64,000 nt of DNA, from the NCBI GenBank assembly GCA_002709305.1, contig PAQM01000012.1, positions 154,701 through 218,700 of the forward strand, read 5' to 3'. The translations under genes were made by a program, and so were the position numbers. Below, piece by piece: positions 1 to 9,136 of this stretch (positions are counted from its first letter, which is position 1; the number at the start of each line of letters is the position of its first letter). Source of the stretch: Crocinitomicaceae bacterium (GTDB taxonomy: Bacteria > Bacteroidota > Bacteroidia > Flavobacteriales_D > Crocinitomicaceae). A model generated the notes under the pieces. The model was not told the DNA's origin. It did not search any database and was given only the letters and a program-made list of their open reading frames with translations.

Positions 1-1372
1 ATTGACAAAGTGCTAAACGTGTTCTTTCTCCTCCCGATAAAATACTAACTTTTTTATCAACATCTTCCCCACTAAATAAAAAAGCACCTAATATCTGACG
101 AAGATTCTTTCTAATATCACCTTTAGCCTTTTCATCAACAATTTGAAAAACTGTTTTAGATATGTCTAAAGTTTCTGCTTGATCTTGAGCAAAGTATGCA
201 ACATTTACATTATGACCCTTTAATATTTTTCCATCACCTTGCAATTGGTCCATAATAAGCCTTAATAATGAAGTTTTACCTTTACCATTAGCACCAATTA
301 ATGCTATCTTCTCACCACGCCCCACAGTAATATTAATGTTTTTAAATAAAGTATTATCCCCAAATGATTTACCAACATTAACCATTTCTAGAACCCATTT
401 ACCAGGTGTGACACTTAATGGAAAGCTAATATTTATTCCAGTAATATTATCGTTATCAACTTCTATGACTTCTGTTTTCTCTAATTTTTTAATTAATGAC
501 TGAGCAAAAGCAGCTTTATTTTTTTTTGAGCGAAATTTATTTATTAATTCTTGCTTATGCTTAAAATCTTTTTCTTGTTGTTTTTTTGCAACAGTTAAAC
601 GTTCCAGTTCTTCAGTTCGTAAAATTTTATATTTGGAATAACTATATGAAAAATCAAGTAATTTACCTTTTGAAATATCCAGGGTACGTTTAGTTACATT
701 GTCTAAAAACATTCTATCATGAGAGATTGTAATAACAGCACCATCAAAAGATTTTAGATGATTTTCTAACCAACTAATTGAGATAATATCCAAATGATTT
801 GTTGGCTCATCTAATAAAATAACATCTGGATTATTAACTAATATTTTAGCCAATTCAGCTCGCATCTTCCAACCACCAGAAAATTTACTTAAACTAACTT
901 GTAATTCTTCTTCGGAAAAACCAAGTCCTTTAAGAGTATTTGTAATCTTTTCTTCCCATAAAAAACCATCTTTAATTGAAAACTCGTGGTTTAAATCATT
1001 TAACTCATCTAAAAGATTAAGATAACTTTGAGATTCATAATCAACTCTAGTAACAAGTTCTTTATTTATAAAATCAATACGATGATTAATTTTTGTTAAA
1101 GAATCGTTAGATGTATTTAAATATTCAAAAACACTTTGTCCTGAATCTATTTTTATGTCTTGAGTTAAATAACCAATCGATAAACCTTTAAATTTATGAA
1201 TTTTACCCTCTGACGGACTATTGACTCCTGCTATTAATTTTAATAGTGTAGATTTACCAGCACCATTCTTGCCAACAAGACCAATTTTATCACCTTTATT
1301 GATTTGTACATTAATATCTTTAAACAAATAACCTTGGGGCAAATGAACAGCAATACTTTCCAAATTAATCAT
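1..1372 (-). CDS. ABC-F family ATPase (3' end outside window)
   Basis: Partial gene: the start codon (ATG on the minus strand, 1372-1370) is inside the window and the 3' end runs off base 1, leaving about 457 codons. Two ABC ATPase domains lie in tandem without membrane segments, which defines the ABC-F group of soluble ribosome-associated factors. Domain 1 has Walker A GKNGAGKST (residues 34-42), an FSGGWKMR signature and Walker B ILLDEPTNHLDI. A charged lysine-rich linker follows. Domain 2 has GANGKGKTS and breaks off just after the LSGGERTRLAL signature. The family resolves stalled ribosomes or protects them from antibiotics; which role applies here cannot be told. It is separated from gldN by a terminator that serves gldN. 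Confidence 0.9.
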   Translation of the reverse strand, partial: MINLESIAVHLPQGYLFKDINVQINKGDKIGLVGKNGAGKSTLLKLIAGVNSPSEGKIHKFKGLSIGYLTQDIKIDSGQSVFEYLNTSNDSLTKINHRIDFINKELVTRVDYESQSYLNLLDELNDLNHEFSIKDGFLWEEKITNTLKGLGFSEEELQVSLSKFSGGWKMRAELAKILVNNPDVILLDEPTNHLDIISISWLENHLKSFDGAVITISHDRMFLDNVTKRTLDISKGKLLDFSYSYSKYKILRTEELERLTVAKKQQEKDFKHKQELINKFRSKKNKAAFAQSLIKKLEKTEVIEVDNDNITGINISFPLSVTPGKWVLEMVNVGKSFGDNTLFKNINITVGRGEKIALIGANGKGKTSLLRLIMDQLQGDGKILKGHNVNVAYFAQDQAETLDISKTVFQIVDEKAKGDIRKNLRQILGAFLFSGEDVDKKVSILSGGERTRLALCQ

Positions 1373-1410
1373 ACGTATTGTTTATCTATAACAAAATAAA
1401 GGGTATATAA

Positions 1411-1446
1411 GAATTAAAAAAGCCTGCAAGAAATCTCTTACAGGCT
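1411..1446 (-). terminator. Rho-independent terminator of the porP-gldKLMN operon
   Basis: On the minus strand a 10-bp stem (1437-1446 pairing with 1421-1430, one G-U pair) with a 6-nt loop is followed directly by TTTTTAATT. It sits 22 bases past the gldN stop codon, as expected for the end of this operon. Confidence 0.85.
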
Positions 1447-1468
1447 GTAATGTATAATAAATAATTAT

Positions 1469-2497
1469 TTAGAATGACCAAACATCATGTTCGATATTTC
1501 TAATTTCATCTTTTATCTTCTCTGATTCATACAAAGCATCAATACCTGCCCTATAGCTTTCAATTTTACGATCATAAGTATTACTTTGTTTATAAATCAC
1601 TGAGTTAAATTTACGCTTCCAAAAAAGATCATCAAAACTCATCCATTGAGCATCATTTTTATCATTATAAACAAAATAATTATTAAAAACAAAACGACAA
1701 TGCGGGAAATACAACCAAAATAATTCTCTCATTTTAGAAATTTGTTCAGTACCAGTCCCATCATCTTCTTTCTCATAAACAACAGGAGCAATAGCTAAAA
1801 TTCTTACATCTAAAACAGATCTCTCTTTATCAAAAAACCAATCTTCTTTAATTCGATATTGAACTATATCCTCAGATGTATACCAAGTCGTATCTTGAGG
1901 AGGATATCGAGGTTTTTCAATTCCATCTATATCTATATAATAAATAATATCTCCATATTCATCACGTAATTCTTCTGTTTTTTCAGGACCTAATTTCCCT
2001 AAGTACCAAACCATATCTTCGCGAAAAATTGAATCAGTATAATAATCCAAACCTGGTTCAGGATCTACAGGATACTTTAGTTGATAACCATCCCAATCAC
2101 CATATGGATCTTCAGGATTATAAGGTGAAAAAACTCTTAAATCACCATTCATAACATGTTGTCTTATAATACTCCATAAACTCAAACGAGTTGCATTTTT
2201 TGTCCAAATACCATTTGCAATATCATCAAGTGGAAAATATAATTCTTGATTGATTTTTTCTCGTAAATCAATAAATTGAAATACTCTTCTACTCCATAAA
2301 ACATCAGCTTCTCTAACATGCTCATAAGGAATCATTCTTTTTGTTGGTATATGTTCTTGAATAAATACACCATCAATTATTCCTTCTGTTGGAACATTAA
2401 CTGGACCTCCATTAATTTCTTCAATTTGGGATAATAAACTATAAGATCCAAAGGAAAAAAGTACCAATAATATATAAACATTTTTTTTCATAATCAT
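1469..2497 (-). CDS. gldN: Type IX secretion / gliding motility protein GldN (PorN)
   Basis: GldN is a periplasmic protein that forms, with the lipoprotein GldK, the ring complex beneath the outer membrane of the type IX secretion system. The 342-residue product has an N-terminal signal peptide ending near residue 24 (LLSQ). It also has the family's conserved first block (ADVLWSRRVFQFIDLREKIN, then LYFPLDD) and a conserved C-terminal part that includes YFPHCRFVFNNYFVYN. Length fits the family. It is the last gene of porP-gldK-gldL-gldM-gldN, 12 bases after gldM and directly before a terminator. A second in-frame ATG lies two codons in. Identification rests on both sequence and gene order. Confidence 0.95.
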   Translation of the reverse strand: MIMKKNVYILLVLFSFGSYSLLSQIEEINGGPVNVPTEGIIDGVFIQEHIPTKRMIPYEHVREADVLWSRRVFQFIDLREKINQELYFPLDDIANGIWTKNATRLSLWSIIRQHVMNGDLRVFSPYNPEDPYGDWDGYQLKYPVDPEPGLDYYTDSIFREDMVWYLGKLGPEKTEELRDEYGDIIYYIDIDGIEKPRYPPQDTTWYTSEDIVQYRIKEDWFFDKERSVLDVRILAIAPVVYEKEDDGTGTEQISKMRELFWLYFPHCRFVFNNYFVYNDKNDAQWMSFDDLFWKRKFNSVIYKQSNTYDRKIESYRAGIDALYESEKIKDEIRNIEHDVWSF

Positions 2498-2509
2498 ACA
2501 TTTTAATTA

Positions 2510-4276
2510 TTAACGTTTGAATGAACCCGCCATTTTACGTTGCCTTCCACTTGGCTCTGCATAAGTAACAACTAAAGAAATTGGCATACCAGGCCTTGCT
2601 TGCTTTATTTGTCTCATTGCAGATGCTAAACTTTTACCACTACCTCTAGGTGGAGCTCCTGGATTACCAGCAATATTACATGTCCAACTAATAATTCTAA
2701 AGTTTGCATTTAGAGGGATTTCAGGAGGATATGCTGCTCTAATATACTGATTGGCAACTTCAATTTTATCTCCTTGACTACCATCTGCACCACCCCAATA
2801 AATAGTGGGTTTAGGTAAATCAGCACATCTATATTTTGTTTTTTTAAGTTGAGTTGTCTTACCAGTTACTGTATTTTTACCAGAAACAGTTAAATAAGCA
2901 GTTCTTCCTCTTCCTGATGGCTTGACAATATATGGGCCTGATCCAGATATAGTTACACCTGTTCCTGATAAAATAGTTTTATCATATCCTGATGCAGTTG
3001 CTTCAACTTGATTATTGTACCCTCTATAAAGAACGTTTAACTCTGGAAGCTCAATTGCACCTTGAGGCTTCATAATCACAACTTTTTTCTCCCACTTTTC
3101 TGTCTTCTTAACACCTGACTTATTCTTAATAGAAACAGTACCCGTAATAAGCATCTCTCCAGAACCACTAGCCTTCATATTAACAATTCCTTGACCGTTT
3201 CCAGGATAAGAAACTATATCTTGATCCTCGTAACCATCAACAGTTACAACTGGCTGATTATCTGAATCAAAAGCTGCCATCATAACTTGAATACCTAAAG
3301 AATCACCATTATTAGCTATAGAATTACCATAAGCTAAAGGCATAATTTTATTAAAACTATATTCACCAGTAGAAACTTTTGATTTCCAATGCGCCATAGC
3401 TAAAGCCCTTGCAGTTAAGACATCCTGTTGCATAGAAGATAGAGAAGCAACTGCTGCAACTAGAGGAGAATGATCAAAAGTTGCACCAATCCAATGCACA
3501 TTAGAAACATCATTAACTGTATTTCTTTCTGCCTTAGTCATACCCATATATAAATCAATTAAAACTTGACGATCTTCTTTCAAATTTCCTTTAGACTTAT
3601 CTATCATCTTCGCTACTTTATCCGCTAACTCTTTATTCGTTTCATAATTATTAATATTATCTGGTTTAACAGTAAATTGTTTACCACCCCACTCATAAGT
3701 ACCTGTTAATTCAACTATCTTATTTCTGAACTTATTAAAATCATCCCAAAGCTTAACGCCATCTCCAGATATATTAACAATATCATCACCAACGATAATA
3801 TTCATAGGTACATCATACTGATCTTTTTTTCCTACTGCCATTAAATTCATTCTAGTAGGTAATGATCCCTTATTTTTATCATAATTACTCCATAAAATAG
3901 AGCCCTTATCTTTATTTTTCACTACAGATACATCTTCTCCACTTTCTTCTAAAATCTTCTTTTTCAAAATATCAATAGTATTTATAATTTTAGCTGTCTC
4001 TTCATCTACTAATGCCATTTGCTTTAGAACATATTTTAACTTTTCTCGTTTAGCTTTATTCTCTTCTCCATTAGCGGTTGATAACTCTGATTTTACATCA
4101 TTATGAAAACCTGTTCCACGATCGTATTGAACAATATTTGCTTTTTGAATATTCTCTTCAATTGCCACGAAAGCATCGAGAACTGATTTTGATACATTTA
4201 AAGCTAGAAGTGCGGTAAGAACTAGGTACATCATACCGATCATCTTCTGTCTTGGTGTTTCTTTTCCTCCTGCCAT
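2510..4276 (-). CDS. gldM: Type IX secretion motor subunit GldM (PorM)
   Basis: GldM is an inner-membrane protein with one N-terminal helix and a long periplasmic shaft. With GldL it makes the proton-driven motor of T9SS and gliding. The cytoplasmic start MAGGKETPRQKMIGMMYL, with Arg9, and the single transmembrane helix that follows (about residues 12-32) are typical. The rest is a periplasmic region of several beta-rich domains. At 588 residues it is clearly longer than the roughly 515 residues usual for characterised GldM/PorM, so one of the periplasmic domains or linkers is probably enlarged. It lies 59 bases downstream of gldL and 12 bases upstream of gldN. Confidence 0.96.
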   Translation of the reverse strand: MAGGKETPRQKMIGMMYLVLTALLALNVSKSVLDAFVAIEENIQKANIVQYDRGTGFHNDVKSELSTANGEENKAKREKLKYVLKQMALVDEETAKIINTIDILKKKILEESGEDVSVVKNKDKGSILWSNYDKNKGSLPTRMNLMAVGKKDQYDVPMNIIVGDDIVNISGDGVKLWDDFNKFRNKIVELTGTYEWGGKQFTVKPDNINNYETNKELADKVAKMIDKSKGNLKEDRQVLIDLYMGMTKAERNTVNDVSNVHWIGATFDHSPLVAAVASLSSMQQDVLTARALAMAHWKSKVSTGEYSFNKIMPLAYGNSIANNGDSLGIQVMMAAFDSDNQPVVTVDGYEDQDIVSYPGNGQGIVNMKASGSGEMLITGTVSIKNKSGVKKTEKWEKKVVIMKPQGAIELPELNVLYRGYNNQVEATASGYDKTILSGTGVTISGSGPYIVKPSGRGRTAYLTVSGKNTVTGKTTQLKKTKYRCADLPKPTIYWGGADGSQGDKIEVANQYIRAAYPPEIPLNANFRIISWTCNIAGNPGAPPRGSGKSLASAMRQIKQARPGMPISLVVTYAEPSGRQRKMAGSFKR

Positions 4277-4335
4277 GTTTAATTAAATTTAATTGATTAA
4301 CAATAATTCAAGTCCAACTATTAAATAATCTCTGA

Positions 4336-5118
4336 TTACTTAGTAATTGTCATAGCTTTTAACATATTTCCATATACAGCATTCAAATCTGTCAAGTTCT
4401 TAGATAACATAGCCATATTCTCTTTATACATACGAGTATCTTCGACAGAATCTGTAAGATTCTGCATCATATCAGTAACCTGAGCTTGAAATTTCTCAGT
4501 TGCTTCCAAATGAGCAGAAGAACCTTTTAGTTGTAATTCATATATATTATTTAAGGCTGATAAATTCTTTGAAACTTTATGCATTTCTTCTCCAGCCCCA
4601 GACTGATCATTCGCCATCTCTGAAATAGATGCAGAAGCTCTATCATAAGCTTCAGATAATGAAGCTGCTTTTTCAGAAGCAGACTGAAGACTATTAGTAT
4701 AATTGTCTGTCGCAGTAACTGCAGAAGTTACATCCTTCCACTGAGAAGCGTTATCTCCAAGAGAGCGCATACCATCTCCAAGCCTTTGTAATAGAGCACC
4801 ATCTATCTTAGCTTCCTCTAGTAAAGCATCTAAATGATCTGAAATAGAATTTCTCGAAGGCAAAGCATCATTATCTAAATCATCTGAATTACCTAAAGCC
4901 AACTCTGGATATACAAGTTCCCAATTTGGATCCTCATGAATTGGCTCAAACGCAGAGAAAAAGAATATTATTGCCTCTGTTCCTAACCCAGCTACCAACA
5001 TCGGTCCTGCGAAAGGCCAGTGTTGAATTTTAAATAATGCTCCGATAATAACAACTGAAGCTCCAAATCCATATAATTTGGCCATAAATTTTTTCCATGC
5101 TTTACTTCCTGGTTTCAT
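4336..5118 (-). CDS. gldL: Type IX secretion motor subunit GldL (PorL)
   Basis: GldL is the inner-membrane partner of GldM in the rotary motor. Two transmembrane helices occupy residues about 14-32 and 37-58, joined by the short KIQHWPF turn. The second helix carries Glu48 (GLGTEAII), matching the membrane-buried glutamate known to be essential in this family, and Lys30 lies at the end of the first. The remaining 200 residues are a cytoplasmic, largely helical and coiled-coil tail rich in Ser, Ala and Glu. At 260 residues the length fits. It lies 59 bases downstream of gldK. Confidence 0.95.
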   Translation of the reverse strand: MKPGSKAWKKFMAKLYGFGASVVIIGALFKIQHWPFAGPMLVAGLGTEAIIFFFSAFEPIHEDPNWELVYPELALGNSDDLDNDALPSRNSISDHLDALLEEAKIDGALLQRLGDGMRSLGDNASQWKDVTSAVTATDNYTNSLQSASEKAASLSEAYDRASASISEMANDQSGAGEEMHKVSKNLSALNNIYELQLKGSSAHLEATEKFQAQVTDMMQNLTDSVEDTRMYKENMAMLSKNLTDLNAVYGNMLKAMTITK

Positions 5119-5177
5119 ACTTTTTTTTTTTTAGTTCTTAAATTGAGTGTATTTTATTTAATTGTTCTTTAATATTC

Positions 5178-6725
5178 TTAACGTAACTGAATATCGCTTC
5201 GAATCTCTTCACCACCTTCTTTTGTGAAATCTCTAGCTCCACGTCCTAAGTGAGTCATTACATTTCTATAACCTATGTATGACTTTGCAGTGTCTTGATA
5301 CTCGAATGAACGAGTTCCATTCCTTAAATAATATCCTATATCTTTCCAAGAACCTCCTCTTAAAACTTTACGTTTCATAGAAGGTGGGTCCCAATCCATA
5401 GCATCGTATCTATACTCTGGACTTAAATCATGAGAAAATTCATACATAGATTCATCATAAGCTGTTTCGCACCACTCAGCAACATTACCAGCCATACAGT
5501 ATAATCCCCAAGCATTTGGATTATATGAATATACTTTTACCGTATAAAAACCTCCGTCCTCAAAATAACGACCTCTCATTGGTTTAAAATTACCTAAGAA
5601 ACAACCTGCTTCATTTCTTATGTATGGACCTCCCCATGGATATTGAGAAAGTTCTAAATCTCCACGAGCAGCTCTCTCCCATTCAGCTTCTGAAGGTAAA
5701 CGAAAATCATTGACAAATAAATCTCCCATAGCTACTAACCAATTATTCAACAATTGAGTTCTCCAAACAGAAAATGCTTTTGCTTGTTTCCAAGTAACTC
5801 CAACTACTGGATAATTGTCATATGCTGGATGCCAAAAGTACATATTAGTCATTGGATCATGAAATGAATATGTAAAATCACGTATCCAACATAAAGTATC
5901 TGGATAAACATTAATCATCTCATCAATAATAAATCTTTGACGATTAGCATGACCACGTATAGCATTACTTCCACCTTTCTTATTAATACCATTACTCAAA
6001 TCCAAATCTTCACCTTGAGGTTCTTCAGTAAAAGGATGAGGAGGAGTTTCTAACTCTCTATGTTCATCGACAAGTTTATTACCTTGATTATCATATGCAT
6101 TTGGAGTAATATTTATTCTACCTCGCTTTGCAGCCTCAACATAATCAATCCAATAATACCTAAACATAAGTTTATTCTTATCAATTTCCCTTCTATTATA
6201 AAAACGTTGAGGTTGTGGATAATACATATCTGCAAGAAGAGGTACTAAATCTGGATCATCATAATTAATTTTTCTATCCCAATTCAAAGAAAAAACATCT
6301 CTATTAACCTCTCTATCAGAAGGGTCATACTCTACATATTCAAGAGCACCTTCGTCAAAATACATATCAGTATAATTTATATAACGTGTAGCATCATCAT
6401 CTTCTTCAAGTCCATAATATATTTTATCTCTAGCAATTGAGTCTCTAACCCAATCAACAAACTGACGATACTCATTGTTTGAAATCTCTGTTTGATCCAT
6501 ATAGAAAGCTGGAACAGAAACTGTTTTAGCTCTTGTTTGATGTAAAAAAGGTACATCAGCGTCATTTTCTCCCATCTGATAAGCTCCAGCAGGAATATAA
6601 ACCATACCTAAAGGAATTTGAGGATGATAAGCAGATCTTCCGAGAGTACCAGTCAGATGGCCTGTTCTCGAACTACAAGAAACAATAACGGTGCCTATTA
6701 CGGCAAATAACAATATTTTTTTCAT
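5178..6725 (-). CDS. gldK: Type IX secretion lipoprotein GldK (PorK)
   Basis: GldK is the outer-membrane lipoprotein that forms the periplasmic ring with GldN. A lipoprotein signal ends at Cys17 (VIVSC), followed by an FGE-sulfatase-type (formylglycine-generating-enzyme fold) domain. Recognisable pieces include VYIPAGAYQMGENDADVP, FYMDQTEISNNEYRQF, the GVTWKQAKAFSVWR helix, RLPSEAEWERAARG, and the C-terminal GNVAEW and VLRGGSWKD blocks. At 515 residues it is longer than many homologues; the extra length is the acidic, Tyr-rich section in the middle. The fold is used structurally here and no catalytic cysteine pair is evident. It follows porP by about 100 bases. Confidence 0.95.
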   Translation of the reverse strand: MKKILLFAVIGTVIVSCSSRTGHLTGTLGRSAYHPQIPLGMVYIPAGAYQMGENDADVPFLHQTRAKTVSVPAFYMDQTEISNNEYRQFVDWVRDSIARDKIYYGLEEDDDATRYINYTDMYFDEGALEYVEYDPSDREVNRDVFSLNWDRKINYDDPDLVPLLADMYYPQPQRFYNRREIDKNKLMFRYYWIDYVEAAKRGRINITPNAYDNQGNKLVDEHRELETPPHPFTEEPQGEDLDLSNGINKKGGSNAIRGHANRQRFIIDEMINVYPDTLCWIRDFTYSFHDPMTNMYFWHPAYDNYPVVGVTWKQAKAFSVWRTQLLNNWLVAMGDLFVNDFRLPSEAEWERAARGDLELSQYPWGGPYIRNEAGCFLGNFKPMRGRYFEDGGFYTVKVYSYNPNAWGLYCMAGNVAEWCETAYDESMYEFSHDLSPEYRYDAMDWDPPSMKRKVLRGGSWKDIGYYLRNGTRSFEYQDTAKSYIGYRNVMTHLGRGARDFTKEGGEEIRSDIQLR

Positions 6726-6827
6726 TCTAGTTCTTTTTATATAAAGATATCTAAATTTTGATATTCTTTGATGAGTATAACGGTTTTTATAATCAAATAG
6801 TTACATTTTTTTTAAAAAAATCAACTT

Positions 6828-7781
6828 CTACAACCATCTTGGATGTTTTGATTTCATAATAGGAGCAGGTGGTAAATAGTAGCAATACCTAAGCATAATT
6901 TCATGTGACCCTCTTGAAACGCTAGCTAATTTGTTTATAGAAACATCATATGAATAACCTATCGTTAAATTTCTAATTGGTTTATAACCTAACATTACAG
7001 CTAAAGCATCTGAATTTCTGTAAGTCAAACCACCATAAGCTATATTTTTCCATATATACCTTGCATTAATGTCTGCAGATACTTTTATTAAGTCTGTTCT
7101 AATAAGAGCATTTGCTTCAATGTCACCATCACCTATATCCTTAAAAGTATATCCACCCATTGCATAGTAATGCCTTGCAGTATTATATGAAATCTGACTA
7201 CTTTCTAGACTAACACCAAGAATGGCTGATTCTGATAAATGAGTAGAAGATAAACCAGCATAAAATCTATTATCCTCATCCTTAAAATAAATTCCAAAAT
7301 TTAAGTCTAAGTTTGTACCGGAAAACTCACTTGGCAAAGATGCATCATTCATTGTTGTTGGAGGAACCCACTCTGGATTCATTCCAAAATTTACTATACC
7401 AATCCCAAGACCAAACCCCAAAGTTCCGACATAAGGAATCTCTAAAGGATATGATACATTTAAAAGAACATTATTTTGAGTATTAAATCCAATATGATCA
7501 TGATAAAAAGAGATACCAGCATTTACAGGAATGAAACGAGTTAGATCTGCTTCAACATTTAATACAGCTGAATTAGGAGCACCATTTACACGGTCCCATT
7601 GATTTCTATACATTGTAGTGGCACAAATACCACCATCAATACCTGTTTTTCCAGGATTCAAACTCATTTTGTCATACATAAAATGAGTTATTAGCTTATC
7701 TTGTTGTCCAAAAAGAAGCGTAGTGCACGCAAAGGAAAACAAGGAAAATAATAGAATTTTTGCTTTCATAAAATCTTTCAT
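6828..7781 (-). CDS. porP: PorP/SprF family type IX secretion outer-membrane protein
   Basis: An outer-membrane beta-barrel of the PorP/SprF family, which binds GldK/PorK or helps export specific T9SS cargo. The open frame reaches back to 7904, but residues 1-41 of that version are not signal-like and would overlap the neighbouring gene. ATG at 7781 or 7769 gives a clean signal peptide (MKAKILLFSLFSF up to LLFGQ). Family features are LITHFMYDKMSLNPGKTG right after the cleavage site, the MYRNQWDRVNGAP block, alternating-hydrophobic strands and a C-terminal HEIMLRYCYYL strand. Heading the gldKLMN operon matches the porPKLMN order of Porphyromonas gingivalis, so PorP is preferred over SprF. Confidence 0.9.
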   Translation of the reverse strand: MKDFMKAKILLFSLFSFACTTLLFGQQDKLITHFMYDKMSLNPGKTGIDGGICATTMYRNQWDRVNGAPNSAVLNVEADLTRFIPVNAGISFYHDHIGFNTQNNVLLNVSYPLEIPYVGTLGFGLGIGIVNFGMNPEWVPPTTMNDASLPSEFSGTNLDLNFGIYFKDEDNRFYAGLSSTHLSESAILGVSLESSQISYNTARHYYAMGGYTFKDIGDGDIEANALIRTDLIKVSADINARYIWKNIAYGGLTYRNSDALAVMLGYKPIRNLTIGYSYDVSINKLASVSRGSHEIMLRYCYYLPPAPIMKSKHPRWL

Positions 7782-7873
7782 TGAAAGCACTAAAATAGCT
7801 ATATTTATGTTAATAGGAAATTTTTTAATTAACAATGTACAAAAAAAGGAAAAATTTGATGTGAAGAAACAAG

Positions 7874-9025
7874 TTAAGTAAGCTTTTGTAGTGTTTTCCA
7901 CCAAAGGTCGGGAATATGATTTTTAAGAGCATTATTATAATCATCTTGGGAGCAAGGGACAAGACAATGTCGATCATATTTAGATTTCTCTTCAGACTGA
8001 TATTTTACCTCTAACCACCAACGATTTGACTTATCACTTTTATAAAAAATCAAATCATCGTCAAAATCCTCCAAATCAACATGAAACTTCTTATAATTCT
8101 TACGAGAACCTATTGGAAAATCTCCTACACGTTGTGACATACCATCTATAAAATACCAAATCATTTGAGCTAATAAGCTACTCGCATTCTCAGATTGATT
8201 AGGATTTATATCAAAAACTCCTACACAACTCATCTTATCACTAAGACCTGCATACTTAGAAATTTGACAAATTTGCTGAGAATTAAGACCATTTGAATTA
8301 TTATATAAAGATGAGTCTGAATGGACGTTTTGAATGCTATTAAAATCTATTGTCAATAAATCAGAATTTCTTAAAAATGGTTCTACAACTTTGTAATCAT
8401 CATTAATCTGCCCCAATCTGCAGATATCAAAAAACAGTTTATTAAACAACTCTTGCTCTTTTTTTGAAATAAATGGCCTTTGAATACCAACACTTGAATA
8501 ATTAAATAAATAGCAAGGTCTCTGCATCAAAAGATGGCTAATAAAACCTGATGATGAAATCTCATCATTTGGTTCACCAAGATCTAACCTATAATCAATA
8601 GTACAAATATTTATCATCTGTTCCAAAGACTCAAAACCTCTGTAACATGCCATTGTTAAATCATGCCCTCCTCCAACAATATACGGAACAATATTATTCT
8701 TGATTAATTCTGAAATGACTTGTGATAAAGCAAAATAAGTATCATTAACTGTCTCTCCTGGTATAATAATACCTAAATCATAAATAGAAAAATCCCAATT
8801 ATCACCTGGAAAAAGATTATAAAACTGATAACGAAATATATCACGATATTGATTATTTTCTGGAATATTAGAGTTCCTAAATTCCGGGACATAAAAAATT
8901 GCTACTCCATTAGTGGAAAGTTCTGGAAATCCCTTATCATCATGAATCAACACATCAGCACCAATTGTTCCTGGAACAATTTCATTAAAATCTACAGGCT
9001 GAAAGTAAATAGAGATATCTTTCAT
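7874..9025 (-). CDS. Arginase/formimidoylglutamase-fold protein with degenerate metal site
   Basis: A ureohydrolase-fold protein of 383 residues. The fold is shown by VPYIVGGGHDLTMACY (His121 kept), the strand TIDYRLDLG (144-150) and LLTIDFNSIQ (224-231). Active arginases bind two Mn ions through His, Asp-x-His-x-Asp and Asp-x-Asp. Here the middle His is Arg146 and the second Asp of the last pair is Asn229, so catalysis is doubtful. Homologues sit beside gldK in other Bacteroidota and are usually labelled formimidoylglutamase, although no hut genes are present here. The gene precedes porP on the same strand and may be co-transcribed with it. A structural or regulatory role is an inference. 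Confidence 0.8.
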   Translation of the reverse strand: MKDISIYFQPVDFNEIVPGTIGADVLIHDDKGFPELSTNGVAIFYVPEFRNSNIPENNQYRDIFRYQFYNLFPGDNWDFSIYDLGIIIPGETVNDTYFALSQVISELIKNNIVPYIVGGGHDLTMACYRGFESLEQMINICTIDYRLDLGEPNDEISSSGFISHLLMQRPCYLFNYSSVGIQRPFISKKEQELFNKLFFDICRLGQINDDYKVVEPFLRNSDLLTIDFNSIQNVHSDSSLYNNSNGLNSQQICQISKYAGLSDKMSCVGVFDINPNQSENASSLLAQMIWYFIDGMSQRVGDFPIGSRKNYKKFHVDLEDFDDDLIFYKSDKSNRWWLEVKYQSEEKSKYDRHCLVPCSQDDYNNALKNHIPDLWWKTLQKLT

Positions 9026-9136
9026 CAGAATTAATTTTAGTTAAAGCTAGATAAATAATTGCAAGCAAAAAGATAAAACAATAAAAAAGATTTTAAATTT
9101 TTTGTCCTTCTTAATTTAAGCTATGGTCTAAATTTT

